64,000 bases of DNA, from positions 62,001 to 126,000 of the forward strand of contig JBEKEM010000006.1 of assembly GCA_050013835.1 (NCBI GenBank), written 5' to 3'. The notes beneath the pieces were generated by a model that did no database searches, was not told the DNA's origin, and saw nothing but the letters and a program-made list of their open reading frames with translations. Source of the stretch: Bog-793 sp050013835. GTDB lineage: Bacteria; Actinomycetota; Acidimicrobiia; Acidimicrobiales; Bog-793. Made by a program: the position numbers and the translations under genes. This document shows positions 17,504 to 26,459 of this stretch, piece by piece (the stretch's first letter is position 1; each line of letters starts with the position of its first letter).

Positions 17504-18811
17504 GTGGCGGAGCGCTTCTACGTCGAGACGCTCGGCTGTCCGAAGAACCAGGTCGACTCGGACAAGCTCGCCGGGTCGCTTCGTGCGGCGGGCCTGGAGC
17601 CCGCCGCATCGCTCGAGGCGGCGGACCTCGTCGTCGTCAACACGTGCGCCTTCATCGAGGCCGCCCGTGCCGAGTCATTCGAAGCGATCTTCGAGGCGGC
17701 CCGCGCCCGCCGCGCGGGCGCGCGGCTGGTCGTCACGGGCTGCCTTGCCGCCCGCGCCGGCGCGGCGCTCGCCGAGGCGCTCCCGGAAGTCGACGCGGTG
17801 GTCGACGTCGGCGTGCCGGTCCACCTGGACGGGGCACGGTGGCGCCCGCGGGGCGGGCGGTTCGTCCCGGTGGACTTCCTCGACCTGCCGCGGGGGCCGG
17901 CGCCCAGCCCTTGGGCCTACGTGAAGGTCGCCGAGGGCTGCAACCGTCGTTGCGGGTTCTGCGCCATTCCGCAGTTCCGGGGCCCCCAACGGTCGCGACG
18001 TCCCGAGGCGATCCTCGAGGAGGTCGACGCGCTGGGCGCAGCCGAGGTTGTCCTCGTCGCCCAGGACCTCGCTTCGTACGGCCGGGACCTCGGCAGGCAG
18101 GACGCGCTCATCGACCTCGTCGAGGAGGTGGCCCGGCGCGTCTGGCGGGTGCGGCTCCTATATCTGCACCCCTCGTCGCTCACCGAGCAGTTGATCGACA
18201 CGATCATCGCGACGGGCGCCCCGTATTTCGACCTGTCGCTCCAGCACGTCGCGCCCAGGCTCCTGCGCCGGATGCGGCGCTTCGGCTCCGCCGAGGCGTT
18301 CCTGGCCCGCGTCGAGGAGATCCGCTCCCGCGTCCCAGAGGCGGCGCTGCGCAGCTCGTTCATCCTCGGTTACCCCGGCGAGACCGAGGCCGACCACGAC
18401 GAACTGCTCGGTTTCCTGCGGGCCGCCGAGCTTGACTGGGCCGGATTCTTCACGTTCTCCGAGGAGGAGGGGACCTACGCCGCGTCGCTCGCCGACAAGG
18501 TCCCCGCCGACCTCGCCCTCGAGCGCCTGCGGGAGTGCGCCGAGTGCCAGGACGAGATCACGGCGCGGCGCCGGCGCGCCCTCGTCGGCGCGACGACGGA
18601 CGTTCTCGTCGACACCGCGGGGGTCGGCCGCTCGCACCGGGAGGCACCCGAGATCGACGGCGTGATCCACGTGCCAGCCGAGGGCGAACCTGGAACGGTG
18701 CGGCGGGTCCGCATCGAGGCCGCCGTGGGCCCCGACCTCGAGGGTTCCTTCGTCGGGGCCGTCGCCCCCGGTCCGGGAGGGCGGGAACTCCCCGCGAGTG
18801 CGCTTCCGTGA
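17504..18811 (+). CDS. rimO: Ribosomal protein S12 methylthiotransferase RimO
   Basis: This 435-residue radical-SAM enzyme adds a methylthio group to an aspartate of ribosomal protein S12. The N-terminal UPF0004 domain has TLGCPKNQVDSD, NTCAFIEAARAES and TGCLA, giving three cysteines for the auxiliary cluster. The radical-SAM motif is GCNRRCGFCAIP (CxxxCxxC, about residue 147). A C-terminal TRAM domain covers roughly the last 70 residues. RimO rather than MiaB is indicated by the GCPKN and NTCAFI variants. The stop overlaps the GTG start of pgsA (GTGA), an arrangement common near actinobacterial pgsA-cinA. Confidence 0.92.
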   Translation: MAERFYVETLGCPKNQVDSDKLAGSLRAAGLEPAASLEAADLVVVNTCAFIEAARAESFEAIFEAARARRAGARLVVTGCLAARAGAALAEALPEVDAVVDVGVPVHLDGARWRPRGGRFVPVDFLDLPRGPAPSPWAYVKVAEGCNRRCGFCAIPQFRGPQRSRRPEAILEEVDALGAAEVVLVAQDLASYGRDLGRQDALIDLVEEVARRVWRVRLLYLHPSSLTEQLIDTIIATGAPYFDLSLQHVAPRLLRRMRRFGSAEAFLARVEEIRSRVPEAALRSSFILGYPGETEADHDELLGFLRAAELDWAGFFTFSEEEGTYAASLADKVPADLALERLRECAECQDEITARRRRALVGATTDVLVDTAGVGRSHREAPEIDGVIHVPAEGEPGTVRRVRIEAAVGPDLEGSFVGAVAPGPGGRELPASALP

Positions 18812-19413
18812 GCGAGAGCAGGCCTTTCTTCGGGCCCTCGGCGTTGCTCACGCCCGCGAACCTGCTGACGTTCGCCCGCCTCGTCGGGGCGCCCGTCCTC
18901 GCCGTGCTCGCCGTCGAGATCGGACCGGCGTCGTGGCTGCTGTGGGCGTTGTGGACGGTCTTCTGCCTGTCCGACGGGCTCGACGGTCACATCGCCCGCC
19001 GCCACGGGACGACGCGTTCGGGCGCCTTCCTCGATCCGCTGGCGGACAAGTTCCTGGTGCTGGGCGCGCTGAGCGCGCTCGCCTCGATCGGCGCCGTCAC
19101 CGTGCTGCCCGTCGTTCTCATCGGGGCCCGCGAGATCGCGATGAGCGCCTTTCGGGTGACGGCGGGACGGCGGGGGATCTCCGTCCCGGCGCGGCCGCTC
19201 GCCAAGCTGAAGACCCTGGCGCAGGACCTCGCGGTCGCCGCCGCCTTCTTTCCGCCGCTCGGGCGGGACCATCTCGGCGTCGCCGAGGTCGTGCTCTGGG
19301 TCGCGGTCGCGCTGACCCTCGCCACCGGGGTCGAGTACTACCTCGACGCCCGTCGTGACCTGCGCCGGCCCCGCGAGACCGGGGGCGGGGCGACGAACCC
19401 CCAGGAAGCGTGA
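18808..19413 (+). CDS. pgsA: CDP-diacylglycerol--glycerol-3-phosphate 3-phosphatidyltransferase (PgsA type)
   Basis: This 201-residue integral membrane enzyme is predicted to make phosphatidylglycerol phosphate from CDP-diacylglycerol and glycerol 3-phosphate. The CDP-alcohol phosphotransferase motif D-x2-DG-x2-AR-x8-G-x3-D-x3-D is complete (SDGLDGHIARRHGTTRSGAF, then LDPLADK), within four to five helices. The N-terminal TPANLLTFARL is typical of PgsA. The GTG start overlaps the rimO stop; longer upstream frames are the shadow of rimO. Motifs alone cannot exclude another alcohol acceptor, but the rimO-pgsA-cinA order is the usual one for this enzyme. Confidence 0.88.
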   Translation: MSESRPFFGPSALLTPANLLTFARLVGAPVLAVLAVEIGPASWLLWALWTVFCLSDGLDGHIARRHGTTRSGAFLDPLADKFLVLGALSALASIGAVTVLPVVLIGAREIAMSAFRVTAGRRGISVPARPLAKLKTLAQDLAVAAAFFPPLGRDHLGVAEVVLWVAVALTLATGVEYYLDARRDLRRPRETGGGATNPQEA

Positions 19414-19420
19414 CGACGCC

Positions 19421-20683
19421 GTGCAGGTGGAGATCGTCGCGGTCGGAACCGAGCTGCTGCTCGGCCAGATCGTCGACACGAACTCGACCTGGATCGCCGA
19501 ACGGCTGGCTGCGCTGGGCGTCGACTGCACGTACCAGACGCGGGTGGGCGACAACGTCCCCCGCATCGTCGGCGTCCTCCGGGAGGCCCTCGGGCGGGCG
19601 GACGCGATCGTCATCTGCGGAGGCCTCGGTCCGACCCTGGACGACGTCACCCGGGAGGCGATAGCCCAGGTCATGGGCGTCGAGCTCGCCACGGACCCGG
19701 CGGCGCTCGCCCTCGTCGAGGGGGCATTCCGGGCGCGTCACCGCCCGATGTCGCCGAGCAACAGGCGCCAGGCTGACGTCCCGGCGGGGGCACGCCTCAT
19801 CGAGCAGCGGCTCGGCACGGCCCCGGGGCTTGTTTGCCCGGTGGGCGAGCGGGTCATCTTCGCCTTGCCGGGCGTCCCCGACGAGCTGGAAGAGATGTTC
19901 GAGCGGGCCGTCGCGCCCGAGCTCCGCAGGCGTGCGGGCGGGGCGGGGGTGATCGCGAGCCGGGTGCTGCGTACCTGGGGGATCGGGGAGTCGCGCCTCG
20001 GCGAGCTGGTCGCGCCGCGGCACGCGGCGCTCGAAGTCGGAGGGGAGGGTGCCCCCACGATCGCTTTCCTGGCACGGGGCCTCGAGGGGGTCCAGCTCCG
20101 CGTGACCGTGAAGACGTCGACGCCCGAGGCGGCTCGCGCGGTACTCGATGCCGAGGAGGCGGCCCTGCGCCGGATCGTGGGTGAGCACGTCTTCGGCGTC
20201 GACGAGGAGACGATGGGGGTCCGCATCGGCGCCCTGCTGACCGCGCGCAATGCGACCCTCGGCGTCGCCGAGTCCTACACCGGTGGTCTCGTGGCGGCGG
20301 CTCTCGTCGCGGCACCGGGCGCCAGTAGCTGGTTCCGGGGCGGCACCGTCGCCTACGCGAGCGACCTGAAGCGCGTGCTCCTGGGGGTTCCCGCCGGCCT
20401 GGTTGTGAGCGAGCAGGCCGCCGCGGCCATGGCCGACGGGGCCCGCCGCCTCGCTGGCGCCGACTTCGGTCTGGCGACGACCGGGGTCGCCGGGCCGGAC
20501 GCCCAGGAGGGACTGCCCCCGGGCACGGCCTTCGCCGGCCTCGCGTTGCCCGACGGCCGGACCGAGGCCGTCGCGTTCGACCTGTTCGGGGACCGCCAGC
20601 GGGTGCGGGAGCTCGGCACGATGAACACGCTGGACTGGCTGCGCAGACGCCTCGAGGCTGATCGCTACGAGATTGCTGATTGA
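19421..20683 (+). CDS. cinA: CinA-type competence/damage-inducible protein (nicotinamide nucleotide amidase)
   Basis: This 420-residue protein has two domains. The N-terminal MoCF/CinA domain (about 1-170: VAVGTELLLGQIVDTNS, CGGLGPTLDDVTRE) hydrolyses ADP-ribose-type compounds in characterised relatives. The C-terminal PncC domain (about 265-415: AESYTGG, TTGVAGPD) deamidates nicotinamide mononucleotide to recycle NAD. The GTG at 19421 gives the standard CinA N-terminus; the frame upstream overlaps pgsA and is not conserved. It lies 7 bp after pgsA, so it is co-transcribed with rimO-pgsA. recA follows later, separated by an oppositely oriented gene. Confidence 0.92.
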   Translation: MQVEIVAVGTELLLGQIVDTNSTWIAERLAALGVDCTYQTRVGDNVPRIVGVLREALGRADAIVICGGLGPTLDDVTREAIAQVMGVELATDPAALALVEGAFRARHRPMSPSNRRQADVPAGARLIEQRLGTAPGLVCPVGERVIFALPGVPDELEEMFERAVAPELRRRAGGAGVIASRVLRTWGIGESRLGELVAPRHAALEVGGEGAPTIAFLARGLEGVQLRVTVKTSTPEAARAVLDAEEAALRRIVGEHVFGVDEETMGVRIGALLTARNATLGVAESYTGGLVAAALVAAPGASSWFRGGTVAYASDLKRVLLGVPAGLVVSEQAAAAMADGARRLAGADFGLATTGVAGPDAQEGLPPGTAFAGLALPDGRTEAVAFDLFGDRQRVRELGTMNTLDWLRRRLEADRYEIAD

Positions 20684-20761
20684 GAGGCTCAGCGAATAGG
20701 CGCCAGATCAGGCGTCCAGCAATCACGCCAGCCGATGAGCTTGGCGGTGATGAGGAAGGTG

Positions 20762-21730
20762 TTACGGGAGCTCGGCGGCTCCGTTGGCTTCGACGCGCGG
20801 AACGACCTCGTCGTGGAACAGGCGCAGGAGGGCGAGGTCGAAGGGATGGGCGAGGCCGATGATCCAGTGCGAGAAGCCGGCGGCGGCGTAACGGCGGACC
20901 TGCCCGGCGACCTCCTCGGGCGTTCCGAGGAGCCAACCGTCCCGCTGGGACTCGAGGTCCTGGCCGTGCCCGGCTGCGACCCGCGCGGCGAGCACCTCGG
21001 CGTCGTCGTGGGTGGGCGCGACGGCGAGTTGCAGGTGAGCCGACAACTCGATCTCCTGGAAGTCCCGACCTTCCTCGCGGCAGCGGTCGCGTAGCACGGC
21101 GGCCCGCCGGGCGAGCTGCTCGGGCGAGCCGATCCCGTTCCAGCTCGTCGCGTGGCGGGCGGCGAGGCGCAGGGAGCCCTCTCCCGAGCCGCCGACCATG
21201 ATCGGCGGATGGGGCCGCTGCAGGGGCTTCGGCTCGCACGGCGCGTCCTCGATCCGGTAGTAGCGCCCCTCGAAGGTCGTCCGCCGCTCGGTCCAGAGCG
21301 ACTTCACGATTCGGAGGGCCTCGTCAAGGCGGTCGAGGCGCTGGGCGAGCGGGGGGAAGGGCAGGCCGTAGGCGCGGAACTCCCGCTCCGCCCACGCTGC
21401 CCCGAGGGAGAACTCCAACCTTCCGCCGCTCATCTGGTCGACCAGGGCGGCCGCTTTGGCGAGCGTCGCCGGGTCGCGGTAGATGACACCATTGACGAGG
21501 ACGCCGATCCGGACGCGGGTCGTGAGGATCGCCATCGCCGCCAGTGTCGTCAGGGTCTCGAAGGCGGGACCGTCGTCGGGGCCGGAGAACGGCAGCATGT
21601 GGTCGAAGGTCCACACCGTGTCGAAGCCGAGTTCCTCGACCCCGCGCAGCGCCTCGACGTAGTCATTCCAGCTCGTGCGCTGGGCCTGCAGCTGCACGCC
21701 GAAGCGCAGCTGGCGACCGCGAACCTTCAT
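20762..21730 (-). CDS. LLM-class F420-dependent oxidoreductase
   Basis: This 322-residue luciferase-like TIM-barrel oxidoreductase is probably F420-dependent. It shows FGVQLQAQRTSW, the flavin/F420-pocket region VWTFDHMLPF, and PHPPIMVGGSGEGSLRLAARHATSWNG, typical of the actinobacterial F420-type families. The substrate is unknown. An AAGGGAG ribosome binding site precedes the ATG by 6 nt. It is monocistronic and convergent with cinA. A coenzyme F420:NADPH oxidoreductase gene elsewhere in the window supports F420 being available in this cell. Confidence 0.85.
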   Translation of the reverse strand: MKVRGRQLRFGVQLQAQRTSWNDYVEALRGVEELGFDTVWTFDHMLPFSGPDDGPAFETLTTLAAMAILTTRVRIGVLVNGVIYRDPATLAKAAALVDQMSGGRLEFSLGAAWAEREFRAYGLPFPPLAQRLDRLDEALRIVKSLWTERRTTFEGRYYRIEDAPCEPKPLQRPHPPIMVGGSGEGSLRLAARHATSWNGIGSPEQLARRAAVLRDRCREEGRDFQEIELSAHLQLAVAPTHDDAEVLAARVAAGHGQDLESQRDGWLLGTPEEVAGQVRRYAAAGFSHWIIGLAHPFDLALLRLFHDEVVPRVEANGAAELP

Positions 21731-22381
21731 GGTGGCTCCCTTCCCGCACCCGGCGCCGCAGCCAGAGCGGTTCGCGTCGGGCCATCGCGGATTCTACGAG
21801 GGCCCGCGCCCTGCAGCGGGGGAGGTCTGATGCCAGAGCAGGGTCGATCTCGACTACATGAATTGTCCGCGACCGAGTCATTGACCGTTACTCGGCCCGC
21901 GGTCCCGCAGCAGCGCGAGGCGGCCTGCGGTTTCGGTCGGCGCCAACTGGGGCGCCGATCGCGGATCTGACACCCGGCAACGGCAGTGCCGTCAGCCCCC
22001 CGCGGGACGTCCACGTCCGGCAACTCGAGATCCCAACCAGCCCGATGGAGTCATCGGAGAACGGCCGAATCGGGCCGCCGCGACGCGCGACGGTGGGGAC
22101 GACCCGCACGCGGTGCCCGCCGCCCACCACCGCCCGCGTCGGCAACAATCCGACCGAGGTGACCTGTGCCACCGCGTAAGGGCCCTGAACAGGGCTGCTT
22201 TGTCATCGCACACATCACCTGACAATCCACCATCGAACAAATGTTCGCAACTACACTGGTGAAAGTTCCCGTGGGAGCGCACGTCGGTCAGGGGGTGCGC
22301 TTCCGGCGATACAGCGGGGCCGTAGCGTACGGGTCCGCTTGGCGTACGGCCGGCGGCGTGAGTGGTGGGAAGCGAGGGGCG
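21731..22381. other. Long divergent intergenic region upstream of recA
   Basis: These 651 bases hold no supportable gene. The left end carries the promoter of the LLM oxidoreductase on the minus strand. The right part is the recA leader, with an SOS box about 135 bp before the recA ATG. A small GC-rich hairpin GCCCT-GAAC-AGGGC (22182-22195) followed by TGCTTTGT lies just before the SOS box and could be a weak terminator. The region before it shows no structure I can identify. Confidence 0.5.
22234..22247 (+). promoter_or_regulatory. LexA binding site (SOS box) of recA
   Basis: The 14-mer CGAACAAATGTTCG fits the actinobacterial LexA consensus CGAAC-RNRY-GTTCG at every position (spacer A-A-A-T). 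It lies about 135 bp upstream of the recA start in the non-coding leader. A -10-like TACACT (22252-22257) follows 4 bp later, so LexA bound here would cover the promoter. recA is therefore very likely SOS-induced. Confidence 0.88.
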
Positions 22382-23425
22382 ATGGAGCGGGACAAGGCAC
22401 TCGACGCAGCGCTCGGCCAGATCGAGAAGCAGTTCGGGAAGGGCTCAGTGATGCGGATGGGCGAGAGCCTCACGTTGGGCATCGAGGCGATCTCGACCGG
22501 CGCCATGTCGCTCGACCTCGCGCTCGGCATCGGCGGCCTGCCCCGGGGCCGCATCGTCGAGGTCTTCGGCCCAGAGTCGTCCGGCAAGTCGACCCTCGCC
22601 CTCCACGTCGTCGCCGAGGCACAGCGGAATGGCGGCGTCTGCGCCTACATCGACGCCGAGCACGCCCTCGACCCCGTCTACGCCAAGGCCATCGGCGTCG
22701 ACATCGACGAACTCCTCATCTCGCAACCGGACAACGGTGAGCAGGCTCTGGAGATCGCCGAGATGCTGATCCGTTCTGGCGCGATCGACGTTGTCGTCAT
22801 CGACTCGGTTGCGGCCTTGACCCCGCGGGCCGAGATCGAGGGCGAGATGGGGGACTCGCATGTCGGGCTGCAGGCGCGGCTCATGTCCCAGGCCCTGCGC
22901 AAGCTCACCGCGACCCTCAACAAGTCGGACACGATCGCGCTGTTCATCAACCAGCTGCGGGAGAAGATCGGCGTTATCTACGGCTCGCCCGAGGTGACCC
23001 CCGGGGGCCGTGCGCTCAAGTTCTACGCATCGGTACGCCTCGATATCCGGCGTGTGGAGTCGATCAAGGACGGGGCCGACATCGTCGGCAGCCGGACGCG
23101 GGTGAAGGTCGTGAAGAACAAGTGCGCGCCGCCTTTCCGCACCGCCGAGTTCGACATCATGTACGGACAGGGCATCAGCCGGGAGGGCTCGATCCTCGAC
23201 GTCGCCGTCGACCTGGGCATCGTGAAGAAGTCCGGCGCCTGGTACACCTACGACGGCGAACAGCTCGGCCAGGGCCGGGAGAACGCCAAGCAGTTCCTGC
23301 GGGAGAGCCCCGAGCTGGTCGTCGACATCGACGAGCGGATCCGCAAGATGGTGGCGACGGTCGCCGCCGACATCCCGCTCGGCTCGGGTGTCGGAGACGA
23401 CGAGCCGATCTCGCTCGAGAGCTGA
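22382..23425 (+). CDS. recA: Recombinase A
   Basis: This 347-residue protein is the DNA strand-exchange ATPase and LexA co-protease. It has the Walker A GPESSGKST, the VVIDSVAALTPRAEIEGEMGD region, loop L1 and DNA-contact segments, FINQLREKIGVIYGSPEVTPGG, and the acidic C-terminus. It needs no intein removal: the sequence is continuous, unlike in some mycobacteria. The ATG chosen gives the normal MERDKALDAALGQIEKQFGKG N-terminus. The first upstream in-frame ATG lies inside the SOS box and cannot be real. No recX follows, although recX normally sits next to recA in actinobacteria. Confidence 0.97.
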   Translation: MERDKALDAALGQIEKQFGKGSVMRMGESLTLGIEAISTGAMSLDLALGIGGLPRGRIVEVFGPESSGKSTLALHVVAEAQRNGGVCAYIDAEHALDPVYAKAIGVDIDELLISQPDNGEQALEIAEMLIRSGAIDVVVIDSVAALTPRAEIEGEMGDSHVGLQARLMSQALRKLTATLNKSDTIALFINQLREKIGVIYGSPEVTPGGRALKFYASVRLDIRRVESIKDGADIVGSRTRVKVVKNKCAPPFRTAEFDIMYGQGISREGSILDVAVDLGIVKKSGAWYTYDGEQLGQGRENAKQFLRESPELVVDIDERIRKMVATVAADIPLGSGVGDDEPISLES

Positions 23426-23447
23426 GCCCCTGCCCTAGGTAGGTGTT

Positions 23448-23480
23448 GATTCAAGCGCCCTTCGAGGGTGCTCGTGAATC
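23448..23480 (+). terminator. Hairpin downstream of recA
   Basis: About 22 bp after the recA stop, GATTCAAGCGCCCT pairs with AGGGTGCT-CG-TGAATC around a TCG loop. This makes 14 base pairs with one G-U pair and a two-base bulge. There is no T-run after it, so it may be a GC-type terminator or a 3' stabilising structure rather than a canonical intrinsic terminator. Confidence 0.5.
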
Positions 23481-23669
23481 GCGCTGCAGGCGCGCTACGG
23501 CCGCCGCATGCTCCTACCCGGTCGGCCCTCATGACGCCGAGCGTCAAACCAGCGCGGCCGGTTTTCTCCCTTTTCACGCCGGCTCTGCGGTGCGGGCTCA
23601 CCCCCGTGGACCCACAGGAACGCCGCGTCCGTCGAGACCCAGTCCGAAAGGCCTTTGTACAACACCGAC

Positions 23670-24281
23670 CTAGCGGGGGACGGTCGTGTGCTTGAACTCG
23701 TTGAGTTCGGGGTGCTCCACGAGCAGATCGAGCACCCGGTCGATGGTCTTGCGCCCGAGCTCCGTGTTGCCGCGGGGCCGGGTCATGAGCCGCACGAACA
23801 CGGCCCGACCACCGGCGATGAACGTCGGCACGCCGAAGACGGCGTGGTCGACCACGGCCGCTTCGTGCTCATCGCGCAGCAGCTGGAAGGGCCAACCGGC
23901 CGCGATCTGGGCGAAGACCGCAGTGTCGTCGACGCCGGCCCGCGCGAGCGCGGCCCGCACGACCTTCTCGTCTCGCAGATCCCCGCTTAGGTCGTGGCGG
24001 GCGGCGAACAACGCCAGGTGCGCCGCCGGGAAGAGCCCTGCAAAGCGCTCCCGCACGACGATCCCAGCCGCCAGGGCGGTGAGCTGGTCGCGGGCGCCCG
24101 GATCCTCCCAGACGGGCGGGCTGCCCTCGGCGACGTGGACCTGGCTGAGCGAGAAGGGCAGGAAGCGGACGGCGTAGGGCGCCCCGCCCTCCATAGCGGC
24201 AAGTACGTGCTCGTGGGCGTTGCGTGCGAACGGACAGCGGTAGTCGAACGTGATGGAGAACTCTGTGGTGCTCGCATTCAT
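23670..24281 (-). CDS. DsbA-family thioredoxin-fold protein
   Basis: This 203-residue protein has a DsbA-like fold: an opening beta strand with FSITFDYRCPFARNAHEH, a long helical insert, and the cis-proline loop FGVPTFIAGGRAVF near residue 150. The active site reads Cys-Pro-Phe-Ala (Cys16), so the second cysteine of the CxxC is missing. A dithiol oxidase role is unlikely; a single-cysteine (glutathione- or mycothiol-type) or isomerase-like function is possible. There is no signal peptide, so it acts in the cytoplasm. It is divergent from the acetyltransferase gene with about 90 bp between starts. Confidence 0.82.
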   Translation of the reverse strand: MNASTTEFSITFDYRCPFARNAHEHVLAAMEGGAPYAVRFLPFSLSQVHVAEGSPPVWEDPGARDQLTALAAGIVVRERFAGLFPAAHLALFAARHDLSGDLRDEKVVRAALARAGVDDTAVFAQIAAGWPFQLLRDEHEAAVVDHAVFGVPTFIAGGRAVFVRLMTRPRGNTELGRKTIDRVLDLLVEHPELNEFKHTTVPR

Positions 24282-24374
24282 GCGTCGCTCCGATCGAATG
24301 GATGGGGCAAGTCGACGATCCTAGGAGGGCTCGCGGGAGCGTGTGCCGGCGGGCCCGGGCGATACCATCTGTCC

Positions 24375-24983
24375 GTGCCCGAGGTGCGCCGGGCGACCCC
24401 GGACGACGTCGCCGCGCTCACGCGCTCGCTCGCGTCGGCCTTCTTCGACGATCCCGTCTCGGCGTTCGTCTTCGCGGACGCGGCGCGGCGCGACTCGGTC
24501 CTGCGCGACTTCTTCGTCGTCCAGCTCCGCCGCACCTATCTGCCACGGGGCGAGGTCTACACGACCGCCGAGCGCGCCGGAGCCTCCATGTGGCTGGGGC
24601 CGAACTCGCAGCTTCCCTCGCTGCGGGACCAGCTTGCCTACCTGTGGGTCGCGCTGGCGTCGGGACGGTTCCGGGCGTCGCGTCGGCTCTCGCTCGTGTT
24701 GCAGCGGCTGCGGCCGATGGAGGAGCACTACTACCTCGGGACGATCGGGGTCGACCCACCACGCCAGCACCAGGGGATCGGGACCGCGCTGATGCGCCCC
24801 GGGCTCGCGCGTTGCGACGCCCAGAACCTCGGCGCGTACCTCGAGTCTTCGAGCGAGGCAAACACCCGCTTCTACGCCGGGATGGGGTTCCGGGTCACTC
24901 ACGAGATCACCGCCACGCGGGACGGCCCACGGCTCTGGCTCATGTGGCGCGAGCCGCAGGCGCCGGTCCACCGCACGGGCTGA
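24375..24983 (+). CDS. GNAT-family N-acetyltransferase
   Basis: This 202-residue acetyltransferase has the GNAT motif A as GTIGVDPPRQHQGIGTALM (about residues 122-140), which binds acetyl-CoA, and motif B as LESSSEANTRFYAGMGF. The substrate cannot be predicted. The GTG at 24375 gives a normal GNAT N-terminus (PEVRRATPDDVAAL); the longer frame overlaps the divergent gene. No SD sequence is obvious, so a leaderless transcript is possible. Confidence 0.85.
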   Translation: MPEVRRATPDDVAALTRSLASAFFDDPVSAFVFADAARRDSVLRDFFVVQLRRTYLPRGEVYTTAERAGASMWLGPNSQLPSLRDQLAYLWVALASGRFRASRRLSLVLQRLRPMEEHYYLGTIGVDPPRQHQGIGTALMRPGLARCDAQNLGAYLESSSEANTRFYAGMGFRVTHEITATRDGPRLWLMWREPQAPVHRTG

Positions 24984-25449
24984 AAGCGGGCGGGGCCCCG
25001 TCTGCACGGGTCGCGCGTCGAGGCATGCCGCAGCGACGGCGTCCCGGGGCCCCGGCCGTCCGGTGGAAAGTGGCTGGCGTCCTGACCTGCGACGACCCGG
25101 AACCGGTGGTCGGCTGCGAGGAGGTTCCCGTTGATGCGATGAGGAACCCAGCTGCAGCGCAGTGAGTCTCCGGGCGGCGACAGATCTCGCGCGAAGAGTC
25201 GATCTTGCCGCTCGCTCCCGAACCGCGCTGGGAGACGGCTCGCCACGAGCTCGCGCGAGCGATGAAAGCGACTGGGGTGACGCCCCGCCGGGCGCGATTC
25301 GGGGCGACGTCGACCTGTCCGATGCGGCCGCGGCGTTCTCAGCGTTCGGCGCGGAGGTACTCCGCCGGGTCATCCAAAAAGGACGTGCGGCCCGCGGGCG
25401 GTGCCGACCCTCGGAGGGATGCCAGTCGCGGCCGACCCTGGAGCGTCGG
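24984..25449. other. Convergent intergenic stretch, no gene seen
   Basis: These 466 bases lie between the ends of the acetyltransferase and LysR genes. Frames through it are long because of the high GC content, but none shows a domain or a plausible start. I see no tRNA, repeat or transposase remnant. Confidence 0.4.
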
Positions 25450-26433
25450 TTACCCGTTCACCCGCGATCCCGACGAACGCCTGGGGGGGGACCGCCGCCT
25501 GCTCCGCGGCCGCCGCGGCTCGGCGGCGAGCGGCCGCACGCCGGGCGGGAGACGCTTCACATCGCTGAGGATGGCAGTGAGGATCTCGAGCACCGCCCTC
25601 ACCGGGGCCCCCGGAAGGGCGCTCCGGCGGTGCGCGACACCCATCACGCGGGGGGGAAGACCCTCGACCGGAAGGACCACCCAGGTCTCCGCGAGCGTCT
25701 TCGGCATGGCGCTTACCGGCAGGATGGCGAACCCGGCGTCCTGGAACATGAGGGAGCGCATGAGCCGGAGGCTGTCGAGCTCGGCGCGGGGTTGGAGGGT
25801 CACGCCGGCGGCGACGGCTGCGGCGTCGAGGGCAGTGCGGAAGTTGGTGCCCGCGATCGGCAGGAGGAGCGGCACGGTGGCGAGGTCGACGACAGTGAGC
25901 ACCTGGCGGTTCGCCAGCGGGTGGGTCCGGGGGAGGAAGAGGCCGAGGTCCTCCTCGAAAAGGTCCATCGTGAGGACCTCGGAGCCGAATGCGGGCAGGG
26001 CGAGCAGGGCGATGTCGATGTCTCCCCGCGTGAGCTGCAGATCGAGGCCGACCGACGTCGCCTCCCGGAAGAGGAGGTGGAGATGCGGGTGCATCCGGGG
26101 AACGAGTTCGAGGAGCTGCGGAACGATCCAGAGCGCCGCCGTCCCGACAAGGCCCAACCGAACCGTCCCGATGATCTCCCGGCTGAGCGCCGTGACGTCG
26201 GAGCTGAGCGCGTCGAGCTCCTCGACCACGCGGCGGGCGCGTTCCACGGCGAGCACGCCGGCCTCCGTGAGCTGGCCCGTCGCACGATCGACGAGAGCCG
26301 AACCGAGCTCAGCCTCGAGCTTCTTGATGTGCGTCGAGACGTTCGACTGCACGGTCCCGAGGACGTCGGCGGCGGCGGAGAACGAGCCGTGCTCGGCGAT
26401 CGCGATCAGGGCGTGGAGCTGGCGCAGGTCCAT
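25450..26433 (-). CDS. LysR-family transcriptional regulator
   Basis: This 327-residue regulator has a winged helix-turn-helix at residues 1-60 (MDLRQLHALIAIAEHGSFSA, then VQSNVSTHIKKLEAELGSALVDR) and a periplasmic-binding-like effector domain at about 88-290. The last 35 residues are Arg/Pro-rich and probably disordered. The ATG at 26433 is certain because the family N-terminus starts there. An inverted repeat directly upstream is a candidate operator. No divergent gene is adjacent, so the target is not obvious; the upstream PlsC/LarA cluster on the same strand or the gene itself are candidates. Confidence 0.92.
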   Translation of the reverse strand: MDLRQLHALIAIAEHGSFSAAADVLGTVQSNVSTHIKKLEAELGSALVDRATGQLTEAGVLAVERARRVVEELDALSSDVTALSREIIGTVRLGLVGTAALWIVPQLLELVPRMHPHLHLLFREATSVGLDLQLTRGDIDIALLALPAFGSEVLTMDLFEEDLGLFLPRTHPLANRQVLTVVDLATVPLLLPIAGTNFRTALDAAAVAAGVTLQPRAELDSLRLMRSLMFQDAGFAILPVSAMPKTLAETWVVLPVEGLPPRVMGVAHRRSALPGAPVRAVLEILTAILSDVKRLPPGVRPLAAEPRRPRSRRRSPPRRSSGSRVNG

Positions 26434-26437
26434 CGAG

Positions 26438-26459
26438 ATAGATGATAGGGACGATCTAT
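26438..26459. promoter_or_regulatory. Candidate LysR operator (inverted repeat)
   Basis: ATAGAT and ATCTAT form a perfect 6-bp inverted repeat separated by 10 bases, within an AT-rich stretch that stands out from the GC-rich background. It begins 5 bp upstream of the LysR ATG. Size and spacing are like LysR-type sites (T-N11-A), which suggests autoregulation. Confidence 0.5.
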
